A DNA stretch of 64,000 nt from Viola odorata (Eukaryota; Streptophyta; Magnoliopsida; Malpighiales; Violaceae), in the NCBI GenBank assembly GCA_963691705.1, contig OY829541.1, positions 42,301,661 to 42,365,660 of the forward strand, read 5' to 3'. The stretch's first letter is position 1. The number at the start of each line of letters is the position of its first letter. Below are positions 23,101 through 34,135 of the stretch, piece by piece. The translations under genes were made by a program, and so were the position numbers. The notes below the pieces were generated by a model. It was given only the letters and a program-made list of their open reading frames with translations. It was not told the DNA's origin and searched no databases.

Positions 23101-24138
23101 TTTCCTCATCAACTGAAATTCCGCACTTGCTTTTGCCATGTGCAATTGATCCTCTCGTACTTGAGCGGGTGTGAGTGGGAGAATGTTGAACTTCTTCCCA
23201 CGGTGAGTGAGATGAAGCTTGTTGGTCCGACCATCATGGACTACCCATCGATCAAATTGCCATGGCCGACCAAGAATGAGGTGACTTGCATCCATAGGAA
23301 CTACATCACACACTCGTTCATCCTCATATCCACCAATCTTAAAGGCTACAAGAACTTGTTCCTTTACTTTCACTTCCCCATCATCATTAAACCAATGCAA
23401 GGAATAAGGATTGGGATGCGGGGTTGTAGGCAAGCCGAGTTTGAAGACTAAAAGGTGGCTTGCCATATCCACCATACTCCCGTTATCAACGATAAGTGAA
23501 GCAACCTTACCTTTGATCTCACACCGAGAATGAAAAAGGTTCTCCCGTTGCTCTTCATTAGTAGTCTCATCCTTGGCTTGTACACTCATACTCCTTCTCA
23601 CAACCAAAGTCATAGGAGTGGTTGGGGCCACTTCTTCTTCACTACCTTCGGTTCCTTCTCCCTTCAACTCATTCTCTTCTTCCATCTCATTCTCACTTTC
23701 GGTTTCATAGTTACCCTCACAGATGACCACTACTCGTCGGTTGGGGCACTCGGAGGAGATGTGGCCTCTTCCATGGCATCGGTAACATTGAATATTCGAG
23801 GAGAATTTCTTGGGTTGGGTTTGGTTGGTAGAGGTAGGATTAGGTGTTTGCTTTGGGGTTTGGTTAGGGGTATTACTCCTAGGGTAAGGGGTGTATGGTT
23901 TTGGGTTGGGTGTCACGGATTTGGAGTCTTTTGGGCTCGGTTGGTCTTTGGGGTAGGGTTTCCAAGGTGCTTTCGGGGTGGAGGAGTAGGGTTGGGTTGT
24001 GTGTCGGCTAGGGTAGGGTTTCTTCTTTGTGGACTCATATGCCTCAACTTTTAGAGCATAATGGAGCATCGGTTCCAAGTGATCAAGTTCCTTCAACTCA
24101 AGTTTGTACCGAATCCGCTCATTGAGACCATTGAGGAA
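19924..24138 (-). pseudogene. pol: zinc finger, protease, RT, RNase H, integrase
   Basis: Minus strand, from just after the stop at 24136-24138. In order: a CCHC knuckle [14 protein letters not shown] (about 23790-23748), protease with [13 protein letters not shown] (about 23490) and LILGRPW, RT with YFDD (about 22200-22211), RNase H with ELECDASG (about 21755) and ADALSRRY, and integrase with a zinc finger ([11 protein letters not shown]...CVVC), SMDFVLG (about 21005), VSDRDTKF (about 20815) and TEVVNRTL (about 20710). A TAA at 20938-20940 lies just after the first integrase Asp. The tail carries GKLSPRGDGPFQIL, NPFEGGGDD and GPITRSKAKQ, then continues into the LTR. Two point stops in an otherwise open frame suggest recent inactivation. 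Confidence 0.88.
20129..20140 (-). other. Polypurine tract of the intron element
   Basis: Minus strand reads GGAGGAGGGGA directly before the 3' LTR start TGATGTGG. This is the expected plus-strand primer site for reverse transcription. Confidence 0.8.
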
Positions 24139-25170
24139 TCAGGACATAGTGACTTCTTCACTCTCATCTGTCTCGGTCTTGATAATGAGTTCCTCTAGGT
24201 CGTTGAAATACTCACCCACGGACTTGGAACCTTGCTTGAGACCTTGTAACTTGTTTTGCAAGTCCCGTTTGTGGTTGGCGGGTACAAACCTTGCCCTCAT
24301 TACCCGTTTCATCTCTTCCCAATCCCGGATGGCATCCCTTTCTCCCCTTGCCTTACACACTTTATCCCACCAACTAACCGCATAATCATCAAACTCTATG
24401 GCAGCTAGCTTGATTTTCTTTTCATCCGAATACCGGTGACAATTAAAAATACGCTGAATTTTCCCTTCCCATTTGAGGTACTCCGAAGGATCGGTGGTGC
24501 CCCTAAAGGTAGGAATTTCTACCTTTATGCCACTCAACTTGTCATCAATCCATGGTTCTCGTGCTCCCTCAAATTTCTCTCCACACCGGAATGTTGGATG
24601 TCGTTGCCGCCTACCTCTATTTGACTGTGGAGGCTCTTCAAACTCATCACTAACACTCTCATAAGGGTCCCCATAGTATCCATGCATGTTGTGGGGCGTG
24701 GTCCGAGCACGGTAATGAGGAAATTGAGGCCGACTACTTGATGCATTGAGATCCCTTTGGTTCGGATTGATCTTGTCATATTTCTCCCGGATGGACTTCA
24801 TTTGCTCTTCGGATATAGCTAGCTTAGTAGGGGGTGGGGCTGGTTTTCGAGTCTCCGTGGTAAGGCAACTTAGGAAACCACGGCTGGCCACTCCTTTGAA
24901 CTTGTCCTTCAAATGCTCACGCACCTCATCACTGTCAATGTGTCCCTCTTCTTCGGTCTCACAAACAACGTGCTCTTTTTGGGGATCCTTAGGGGGCTTA
25001 GGAGGGGGACCCCTTGGAGTTACCGGAGACTTGAGGCTCCCCTCTATCGATGCGAGGCGTGCTTCTGTTTTGGCAGCCATAGCTGTTAAGCCGGCTATGG
25101 CGACAAGGACTTGTTCGAGAGCTTCGGCACTTCTACTACTACTAGAATTATGCCTACTTCGGTTGGACAT
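24139..25170 (-). pseudogene. gag of the intron element
   Basis: The first ATG of the frame is at 25170-25168 (MSNRSRHNSSSS). The capsid part has IPTFRGTTDPSEYLKWE, AVSWWDKV, RFVPANHKRDLQNKLQGLKQGSKSVGEYF, the pattern of the retrotransposon gag family (PF03732). A TGA at 24136-24138 follows VTMS; the frame continues [15 protein letters not shown] into pol, so Gag and Pol were one reading frame. Confidence 0.85.
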
Positions 25171-26338
25171 TGTGACAAGAAATGGTACCTGCACCTCAAT
25201 CAAACGTTAGTAAAATATGCTCTCCCTCACGTGTTTGAACACTCGTGTTTAGGTGTTTGGGTCACTCGAAAAATACGGGCTCACAAACACTCAACTTCGC
25301 ATTTTTCCGTGTACCTGCACACTTAACAAGGGTTAGGGAAATAAATCTCTCCCTCGCGTGTTTAAACACTCGTGTTTGATCACTCGTAAAAGATGCCCTC
25401 ACAAATCGCTCAATAAATCCTTACACAATCTCGAATCATGTGGTTCAAGTCAAGCATTTGTTCACACTATCTTTACAAATAATCAAGAGAGTAGAACAAG
25501 AGTAGGGAAAACTCAAACTCACAAGGACTCAAGAAGATTACAAGGACTCAAGGAAAATTGGAAGACAATTTTTTTTTTTTTCAAAATTTTCAAGAACGTT
25601 GGAATCCTTAATTCTTGGAGTGAATTTTGAAATTCCGTTGGGAGGGAAGGAGGTTGGAAAAATATGACTCAAAAAAAAAGTAAAAGACTCAAGGCAAAGT
25701 CAAGAACTTAATGAAAAGGACTTGTCCCCTTTTTCTTTTCTTTCTTTCTTTTTTTTTTATTTTTTTTATTTTTTTTAAGGGTTTAGGACTTAAGTTTAAG
25801 ACTTAAGTCCAAGACTTGGAAGAAGCAAAAAGACTGCTGGACTCAAGAAGAAGGAGGACGTGCTGGACATGAGAAGCAAAGGACACCAAATAGTTAGGAA
25901 TGTTTGCCACTTTTTCAATAAGTCTTGTGTTAGGTATTATGTTCCCTCTTTACATTTAATGCAAAGGGAAGGCTAAGAGGACTTGATGGCCGGCTATGCT
26001 TGGCCAAGGTGACTTTGTTGGCGGATTTGGTGTAGGAAAAAATAATATTGTAGAGGGAAACACTAGGTTTTAGCCTTTTGAACAAATCTTGGATCAAAAA
26101 TTTCCCTTTTCACACAATTTGCAAGAACACCAAGAACAAAATGATGAACACCAAGAACACACTTTTTAGATTTTGCTCTTTTGATCTAGCACCAGTTGTC
26201 ACCAATATCACACATTTTACCACATGAACTAGGCAACAAAATCAAACACTTTTGACGCACGAAACTAAGAAAACTGATATTGATAAGACACGAATAACAC
26301 CAAGTAAACTCCAAGGCGCCAAAAGCTCCGCTACCACT
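25171..26338 (-). other. 5' leader and primer-binding site of the intron element
   Basis: No gene. The minus strand immediately inside the 5' LTR (26338 leftwards) reads AGTGGTAGCGGAGC, which matches 10 of 12 bases of the initiator-tRNA-Met type site TGGTATCAGAGC. The leader contains long T/A-rich runs (about 25570-25780) and an imperfect repeat about 25220-25390 (two segments with CTCCCTC-CGTGTTT and ACACTCGTGTTT). Confidence 0.6.
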
Positions 26339-27179
26339 TGATATGATCCGACCTAGGATAAGTAAGTCGAATAATATATGGAGTTTATGAAGGATCTAGC
26401 CGATGGAGTTCAATACGAGACTCGAATAATGGATGGACGATTTAACAAACAAGACGCGAACGAGCAGCGGATAGATTAATAAAAGAAACGATGGATAGGA
26501 GAGATGTTACCCGGAATGACGAATGTAGATAGATGGACTAATAGGAAGTGATGAACAAATGCTAAACTCGTGTTGCTCAAGTCGACGAATAGCAAGCAAT
26601 GCATAAAGATGTTTAATTATCCCAAATTGTTGTCGAACAAAATACAAGTGATCTCCCGGAGGAAGATCGGGAGGAGTGCTCTCAACTCAAGCGATCTTTC
26701 TCCAAGAAGAATTGAAGAGTTTAAGGCCTAGGTGATAATGGAAGGAGTGCTCTCAACTTTACAATTATCACTCAAGTCTAAACTAAAGTCAAATGGAAGA
26801 AATACAAAAGCTATTTATAGGTGGGCAAAAGAAAGGCTTGAAAAAACCCAAAATACGTTCAAGGCCTGAAGTCTGGCGGTATGCCGCTTCAGGAAGGAAG
26901 TCCCTAGCGGTATACCGCTACACTCGCTTGGAATTGGTCATTTTAATTCAATCCCTGGCGGTATGCCGCCCCAGTCATGGCATTCCTGGCGGTATGCCGC
27001 CAGGCTTGGTCTTCAAGCTTCCGATTGGATTTCGATCTCCGAAATGATGGGCAATCAACACCAACGTGCGGCCTCGTTCTTGGCCAACATCTTGGCTCAT
27101 CCTAGCCTCAATCCATAGGGTGGTTTGCTTGGGCTTGCTCCGGGTGATTGGTCCTCCTAATGTGGTCGGGATCACATCA
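26339..27179 (-). repeat. 5' LTR of the intron element (841 bp)
   Basis: Same termini as the left LTR. Palindromes are intact here: 26905-26920 TAGCGGTATACCGCTA and 26985-27004 CCTGGCGGTATGCCGCCAGG. The right flank GATTG is the target duplication. Confidence 0.92.
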
Positions 27180-28031
27180 GATTGGTTCTCCTACTAAGCT
27201 TGTAACTATTCTCTTTGCTCCTTTTTAGATGTAATTTATACATTAATCAATTGATGCTATTTAACATTTCTAGTACATTATTGGTAAGTGCACTTGAGGC
27301 ATACATTTTTTTTTGGCAAGGAATCATTTGGTTTACAATAATGATCAAATTTCCAACAAAGTATCATGGCTCCAATTTACCTTGTACATTATGTATTTTT
27401 ACAGTAAAATGGACATATTTTGGATTTGTGGCTTGTTTGAGTTTAATTTATAGTTCTTGAACAGATTGTGCAGAATTTCCCTGAAGATTTTCTTCATGAA
27501 GAAAATTGTGGTTATCTGGCTGTGGAGCTTCTTGTGGCTTATATCCTTAATATTTTTCATAGGGCATTTATATTCTTGTGTTGTTTGATGATTTATTGAT
27601 GAACCATGCTGTTTGCTAATATTATCACGCATTTTCGCTATATTTTTCTCTAAAACTTTTTGTGGGGAATATTTTGTATTTTGTTTTGTTTTGCAGAATC
27701 AATCATACTCCATGGTGGTAGCTTTACTGCTTATTGGTTACAAGTCCATTAGAGAAGCTTCAACTGAGTGCTGCTTCTCAACAGTTAGTGATTTTGTCAA
27801 GTGTGCCAGTCCTTTTTTCAGGAGACTTTTTGATGGTGCATGACCCTGATATAGTGACTACCTGATGTGTTTGTACTGAACATTTTTTCTGTTATGATTA
27901 ATTCTAAGTACATGTTTACTCTTTTTCTTGAATTTTAATTAAAGGATTCATGACGACAGTAATTGTTAAAAGTAGTTTTGAAGTTAAGTGTTCTGTGACA
28001 TCTTACATGGAAATTGAATTTCTTATTGCAG

Positions 28032-28320
28032 ATTCTTTCAATCTTGATGATGGTACTCACCATGTGGGAGCAATTCTTGGAACTTGTCTTAACGCTGTTG
28101 ATGATATTACTAAAGATTGCATCCAGGCTGTTCATGTTCACGGGAACAAAAGATCTGACTTACGCAGGCTACTGCAGTTGAAGCTTTCTTTCTTTCTTGA
28201 GCAAACCATATCATTACTGCTGTGAGACTCGTTTCACACCTTGCTCAAATCCCTTCATCAGCCGTGCACTTCAAGGATGTGTTATTATCAATGCCTGCAG
28301 CACATAGGGGGCAACTTCAG
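28032..28320 (+). pseudogene. SWEETIE: SWEETIE fused exon across an internal deletion
   Basis: The first part reads LDDGTHHVGAILGTCLNAV...KRSDLRRLLQLKLSFFLEQT. Near 28212 it jumps, in another frame, to TAVRLVSHLAQIPSSAVHFK...LQ before a GTGATT donor. In relatives these two parts are separated by well over one hundred residues, so a deletion has joined them and put the first part into an early TGA. Confidence 0.8.
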
Positions 28321-28684
28321 GTGATTTTATTGTTCTACCGAACTCATTGTAATTGGATAAACGTGTTGCTGTTTGTGCTTTCGTATGCTCTTAACAGTTT
28401 CTATTAAATCAATTGAAGCCTGGTAGTGTCTTGTTATCACTGTGTTGTCACCCAAGGATACCAGCCCTGCATGTTATCTTACTATATTTTTCAGACCCTG
28501 GGAAAATGAGTGGAATGGATTGAGCTTTTAGGTTCAGCAGCAAAAATTAATATACACAAACACAATACTACAATAAAATATATTTTTCTTTTAAAAGAAT
28601 CTAATCGATTGTTAACTATTATACTGTTGATTTGAACATTATCATTGGACTGATATATTATAATAATCCTACATTATTTTACGT

Positions 28685-28707
28685 GGGGGGGGGGGGGGGG
28701 GGGGGGG
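28685..28707 (+). repeat. G23 homopolymer in a SWEETIE intron
   Basis: Twenty-three G in a row followed by TGGGCGGG. Could form G-quadruplex structures; length is likely unstable and may be imprecise in the assembly. Confidence 0.8.
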
Positions 28708-28892
28708 TGGGCGGGCTGATATATATGGCAAGTGTCTGCATTCAGCTACTGTAACATGGAGTTAGCTGTACTAAAATCCGTTCTGTAGAAATTCTCTTAT
28801 TGATATTTGGTTAGTTTGGAGATTTAAACTAGTGGTTAGCATGGGATATATTAAATGTCTATGTTTTGTAATTATATCCATTCTATCCTCAG

Positions 28893-29846
28893 GGAGTCAT
28901 TCGTGCTTCTATGGCACAAGATCATGTTGCATCCCAGACACCTACAACGCCATTTAAAATAAAATTACCTCAACCAAAAGAGTCTCAAACATCGGGCACC
29001 TCAGTACTTCCAGCAGATGAAAGAACTGAGAAAAAATACTCGACATTAACTGGTTCAACTCCCACTGACAAGGAAAGCACAGATAGTGAACAAGATGATG
29101 ATGATGCTGATGACGATGACTGGGATGTTTTCCAGTCATTCCCTGCCACTACAAATGCAGCGGAGACCACTGAGAATGATGCTGAAGAACTGAGCGTCAC
29201 AGAGAAATCTCTTCAAGAGTTCTTTACATCTCATTCAATCATCCATGAAAATGATACAGGTGATGCAGAGCTCCAGGATGGTGGTATAGATGAAGTGATC
29301 TCTTCCGGCCCAGGTAGTACTCAAAGCAGGGATGGGGATGACGGCTCGGAACCTAAAGCTGGAAATGTAAAAATATCATCCGATCCTCAATCTGCTAAAC
29401 ATATGGAAGGATCAAGCGAAGTGAATTCAGTAGAAGATGATGAGCATGAATGTGAGAGACTGGATGATGACGTAATTGACCATCAAGAATCACCTGCTAA
29501 TCTCCAAGGTGTCATTGATCAAGAATCGATGGAGGAGCAGAAGGAAGTGGTGGATGAATGGCATGGGGGGGAGGAGGCCACCGCAGACAACAAAAGTTAT
29601 GTTCAGGTTTCAGAAGCTTTGCCTCCTCCTGAAAATAATTCAGAGATTGGAATTAATGGGGGAGTTGAGGTTAAAGGCATTAGAGAGAAGCATTTGGAAG
29701 CAGAAGAAAGTGAAGACGGCCAGGATGGTAAAGAAATAGGTGGTGTGTCCAAACCCGTGGATGAAACTAAGAGCAATGATGAACTCCAGGTGGGTGGTGG
29801 CAATTTGCAATCACCCACCGGGAGGCCAAGATTAGACAGGAACTGA
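28893..29846 (+). pseudogene. SWEETIE: SWEETIE last exon: acidic, disordered C-terminus
   Basis: Acceptor CTCAG before 28893; open to TGA at 29844-29846. Begins GVIRASMAQDHVASQ and contains an acidic block followed by DDDWDVFQSFP (about 29113-29145), which is conserved in the family, then a long Glu/Asp/Ser/Gly-rich tail without fold. The frame is intact although upstream exons are broken, so an isolated transcript from here could still encode a protein (ATG at 28911), but there is no evidence for one. Confidence 0.8.
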
Positions 29847-30295
29847 TAAAAAAGAGTGCATTCACATGGTGAAAGTAGGTTTAACTGATGATGGATTTAC
29901 TGCAGTGTATAAGCAGATACTGAACACACTTTGTATTTTAGTGTTTCAGAAGCTCCGAGTTTACAAGTTTCTCCCGTTTGTTGCACCTAGGGCCTAGGGG
30001 TGGCATAAAACACTCATTTCTGATATTATAATTTAATTAATTTTTTATATTTACGTAAAATTTACATAAAATTAAAAAAATTGTCATTTCATCAGGCAAA
30101 GATGGATCTATAAATTGGAACGGTAATTTAATAGTACGATAGCACCAAAAATCTGTAAATATGAGAATCAAGATGAACTAAATAGTACCTTTAAATAAAA
30201 TATTGATGGATCTCTAATTCTAAATTCAAACCTCCATACTTTGCATTTCAAAACTATCATAGGCAACAATAGTAAAACACAAGTCATGTTCGAGT
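29847..30295. other. 3' flank of the SWEETIE remnant
   Basis: No gene seen. AT-rich sequence that would hold the 3' untranslated region; no clear poly(A) signal stands out over the AT background. Confidence 0.4.
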
Positions 30296-30447
30296 AAAAT
30301 TTGGGTAGATCATGATCTACCTACATCATGATGTAGGATGATGACACGTGTCCAAAAATGTCAAGAATAGTAGTATTCTAGCACTATTTGGGGCACGTGT
30401 CATCATCCTAAATCATGATGTAGGTAGATCATGATCTAACCAAGTTT
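30296..30447. mobile_element. Small foldback element (MITE-like hairpin)
   Basis: Left arm 30296-30353 and right arm 30391-30447 are near-perfect inverted repeats: GGTAGATCATGATCTACC, CTACATCATGATGTAGG and GGATGATGACACGTGTCC pair with their complements, leaving a loop of about 37 bases. The arms also contain short palindromes and a G-box-type ACACGTGT. No target duplication was settled. Could be a miniature inverted-repeat transposon or, if transcribed, a small-RNA hairpin. Confidence 0.7.
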
Positions 30448-30865
30448 TTTCCGTCATGGCCCGCTCTTTGCTTTGATTTTCACGATTTTTGTTTTTTAAT
30501 TTATTGTGCTGTGATTTATAAATGAGTTGAGTCACTTTACGAATTAAGTTAAATTTTATTTTTATAATTATACTTATTGAATTTGTATTTTTTATAATTA
30601 GGTAAAGTCAATATTTTTTTTGATGATAAACCAATTATTTATTGGATCAATTAAATGAATTGTATGAGTTATCTCATTTTTTATAATTTTTTTTTCATAA
30701 TTCTTTAATTCTCCACTCTCTTACTCCTTTAGCTACATACCGTTATCTTTGGTTTTCTTCATTGCCAATTTCTCCAAAAATTATCGTAGCTAACAGTATA
30801 ATGTTAATTTCGGCTGTAAGAATGCTTGCTTCTTTTTGCCTTCATGCTTTAGGGGTTGGCTCATG

Positions 30866-30923
30866 GGATACTAGGGTTGTGCTCTCTGTGCTTCGGATAC
30901 TAGGGTTGTGCTCTCTGTGCTTC
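30866..30923. repeat. Perfect 29-bp tandem duplication
   Basis: GGATACTAGGGTTGTGCTCT... is repeated head to tail (30866-30894 and 30895-30923) without a mismatch, so it is recent. Confidence 0.85.
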
Positions 30924-33199
30924 ACTTTATTTCTTAATGGGATTTGTTACATGTCTAAAACTACAATCTCACCATTTATAAACGGTTCCATTTTTAATTA
31001 GTAATTATCAACGGTGCGCTTAATCATGTGTAACCGCAGTGTGCCCATTCAACATGTACGTATACTTTTTTTTTTCCTTCTTAATCCATCATCTACATTA
31101 AAACGAGTCGAAATTACACATAGCAACGTTCTTACCACAAACATACTAGCTTAAATTAAACCTTAAAAATTCTTACCTTTTATCAATGATAGATTTAAGT
31201 AAAAGAAATAAAGTGAAGAGGTTAATATTAATATGTAGGTGTCTCTTACACTAATTGCATGGTGTCATCACCTATATTTTCCTTCCCTAGAGTTATGCAT
31301 GGTGTCATTGCGCCATTGTATTTTTGCGAAATGACTTTTTATTTTTAATTACTTTGTATACCAATACGTTCCTCCATGGAAATGGGAAGAGGGGAGAGGA
31401 TGGAAGGAGAAGCAAGGAAAAATTTAAGTTCCGTCTTTTTAAGGAAATATTTCACAAAAGAAATCGTTAATATTGAATACTTACCAAAAACAATCTCTTA
31501 ATTGTTGGCATTTGTAAAAAAAGATAGATACACGATATGTAGAAGTGTTAAGATCTACTTGAAAATAAAAGGAGGGGAGATGGACCTAGATAATTTTTTT
31601 AAAACTATATAATTCCAATTAGTTAATAATGTTCAATCTTGGCATGAAGGAACACATGACAATTAAAAACTTTGGTTGACATATAGCATGAAGACGATGG
31701 ATATTGCTAATAGAAAAATATAGCATGCATTTGGTTGACATTATCATTTGAATAAACTTTGAAATCTTCTTATATTGTATAATTTGGAATATGTTGGTCT
31801 AATATTTTATGTGGTTATATTATTCCTTAAATTTATAATGGTAACTACAAGTAATAGTTCGTCATGTTCCAAATAAATTATATATATTGAACTTAATATA
31901 AGTATTTTGATAAAAAAATAAATAGTTCTGGTTGTTTAAGTTATAGCCTATAGGGGGTTGAAAACACTTAAATAGGGTCACTAGCAAATATCAATATACA
32001 AATAAGAAATAAGTGTTATATAACCGTACCCACCAAGCAGCATTGAATGGTAAACTTCATATTATTTACATCACATTGGAAATAGCACAAAACCTAAATG
32101 AAGGTAAAGTTACATTCTTATTTATAGAGAAAATTAATTGAAAGGTTGTGAAATAGAATTACTATTAGGGTGTTCAGATAGTTTTCTTGAATGAGTTAAA
32201 TGTATTTTTAATGTAAATATTCTTTATTGACATGAAGGTAAATGCACTATATCGTTTGGTGGTAACTAATTAGGGATATTTCAAATACAATATCAATTAA
32301 TTTGTAAAAAGTAAACATGAAGATAACGTTTAGTTTACGGAATGATACTATCTTTTCTTGAATTATTTTCCCAATAGAGTGGTTTGTGGGAGAGTAATTG
32401 AGGAAAAAGTTAGATTATTGTATTTGGATGATATTTAATATTTCTAGGAAAGTAATATTTTTGTATTTGTTTTGTAGTTAACGATCTTAAAAAAAGGTAA
32501 AATAAATTACTACTTTATCCTCGACTAATAAATTTTATTTAATTCTATGTGATTCAAACATTAAGATTATTTGATATAAGTATATGATAGATAATAATTT
32601 TAAAATATTAGCATGGTTGAAGATGAAGAATTAATATTTTTGTAAAAATATTTTATTTGTTTTATATTACTTAGCAAATTCTAACTAAAAATTTAACAAA
32701 GTTAATGTGAAGTTACTCTTTTAAGTAATTACTATGGAAAGATATCACATTATTTAACCTATTATAAAATAGCATAAAAATATTCACATTAATTATTTTA
32801 TTGATGTGGATAAGTTAATAATTAAATTAAATTGTAAAAATGAATATAATTAAGACATTATTTTATTTGGAAAAAAATAAGACAACAAGTTGTCTAAGTA
32901 ATAACTTTATTTATTGATTCAGGCACGAATAACTCAAATATGTAGTTTTAAAAAATAGTTATAAGGATAGGCAAGTAATTTTATTAAATGCAACTTTCTC
33001 GATACTCGGGAAAGTGAGCCCTAGCTCGGGAATCAAATTCCTCAATTTTGGGAGAAAGTGGGGGATCAAAAAAAGTTAGAGTCTCGGGAGCCTATTTTTC
33101 TACATCAACGAAACATAATAAAGTTAAGAATCTAACTTTTCTGAGTCACTTTTCACCATAATTTTGTCCATCGAACGCTAGTTAGAAGTAAACACAAAC
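30924..33199. other. AT-rich intergenic DNA
   Basis: I see no gene, transposon terminus or structured repeat here. Very AT-rich, with many short A and T runs. Confidence 0.5.
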
Positions 33200-33558
33200 T
33201 ATAATTTGAACAACGTGGAAAGCATCTTAGAAAGACCTTTATTTGAACACAGACCATGGCTGGTTCCCTGCGCTTTGTACCACCATACAAAAAAAAATGG
33301 GAACCTCATTTCGTCATTGCTGGTGGACTCTGTTCCAAATGCTCCAAAACCATCGTCATTGCCTGCCAGTCAAAGAGATGGGTTTGAATATCAGTTTTGT
33401 GGGAGGCCTAGGTCAGAAGGTCTCACTGTTACTCTCACCACCCAATAGGAGAATAAAAAGCCATGCCCAACAGAGAAAAGTAGGAACCAGGGTTCGAGAG
33501 AAGTGAGATAAAGCAGAAAGAATTGATTTTTTTGATTCAATATCAATCAATCTTCAAG
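33200..33558 (+). other. Possible 5' non-coding exon
   Basis: This block is less AT-rich than its surroundings and ends ATCTTCAAG before GTATGTTTTTCAG, a good plant donor after a leader-like sequence. Short open frames inside (33206-33448, 33243-33506) have no recognisable content. It could be the first exon of a + strand gene whose next exon was displaced by the transposon nest, possibly the B3 gene at 63644; that is a guess. Confidence 0.2.
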
Positions 33559-34135
33559 GTATGTTTTTCAGTTTCATCTATTTATAAATATTGGTGTTTG
33601 AATGGAAATGAGCCTGTAATATGCATCCTTGTTTACTTTGTGTTTGTGAATTTATTTCATGTTTGAATTTTGATGGAATTCTGCTCTTTTATGTGGATAT
33701 GGGGCCTCTATTTTTTAGAAGGTTTCCTGTTCTGTTCTATTATGCTTGTCATGCAGTATAACATGTTCCCTTTTTTGAATAAATCATGCATCTCATTTTT
33801 ATTCAAGGCATGAATGCTATATTTAGTAATGTCAGAGTGATCTTGAATTTCTAGTGTTGGTTACTTTGTTAGAGCCAAAAACCACTTTTAGCTAAACCAC
33901 ATTTTCCTTGTCATGATTTTCTTTCCTTCCTGTCTAAGGATAAGATGTCCTAACAACCTTTTACTAATAAATACCAAAGATCCAACATTAGTAGTGGTAC
34001 CTTCATTTCTGAGTAAAACATGCTTAAAAGATTGAATCGAGTAAATAACAATATTAACCAACTTGGGCATCAAGTAAGCCATACTTGAAGATAAACATAT
34101 AGAAACTTAGTCTGGTCAAATTGCTACCTTTCAAT
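33559..34135 (+). other. Intron-like or intergenic sequence
   Basis: No gene, repeat or transposon motif is recognised. T-rich at its start, as an intron would be if the preceding donor is real. It ends where the truncated LTR begins. Confidence 0.3.

Larger units (their letters stand above)
19288..27179 (-). mobile_element. Complete Ty3/gypsy LTR retrotransposon in a SWEETIE intron
   Basis: Two 841-bp LTRs bound 7,892 bp. GATTG flanks both sides (19283-19287 and 27180-27184), a 5-bp target duplication. Counting by eye gives about 14 differences between the LTRs, so about 98% identity and a fairly recent insertion. Coding is on the minus strand, opposite to SWEETIE, as one Gag-Pol frame broken by two stops (24136-24138 and 20938-20940). 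Lineage: no chromodomain was seen; the polyprotein end and its run into the LTR resemble the CRM branch of chromoviruses, with moderate doubt. Confidence 0.92.
14269..29846 (+). pseudogene. SWEETIE: SWEETIE (HEATR5-type HEAT-repeat protein), 3' half, decayed
   Basis: Exons read in order on the + strand: 14269-~14456, 15139-15268, 15366-15434, 16544-16600, 16874-16960, 17049-17176, 17334-17537, 17647-18096, 18850-18915, 27465-~27560, 27697-27835, 28032-28320, 28893-29846. The order and wording match plant SWEETIE, a large HEAT-repeat protein of the HEATR5 family linked to sugar homeostasis in Arabidopsis and to membrane traffic in other eukaryotes. Lesions: no donor after exon 1; acceptor AA instead of AG at 16542-16543; one-base frameshift near 17115; no donor near 27560 with an expected exon portion lost; loss of roughly 140 codons inside exon 28032-28320, out of frame. 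Earlier exons may lie left of the window or be gone. The 18916-27464 intron holds an LTR element. A working copy elsewhere is likely. Confidence 0.85.

Noticed and set aside
23530..24054. 174-codon plus-strand frame over the intron element's gag-pol
   Set aside because: Antisense shadow of the Pro/Thr-rich linker between gag and the zinc knuckle; Gly/Val-rich with no start context.
33206..33506. Two overlapping short frames as a coding exon
   Set aside because: No recognised motif; kept only as a possible non-coding exon.
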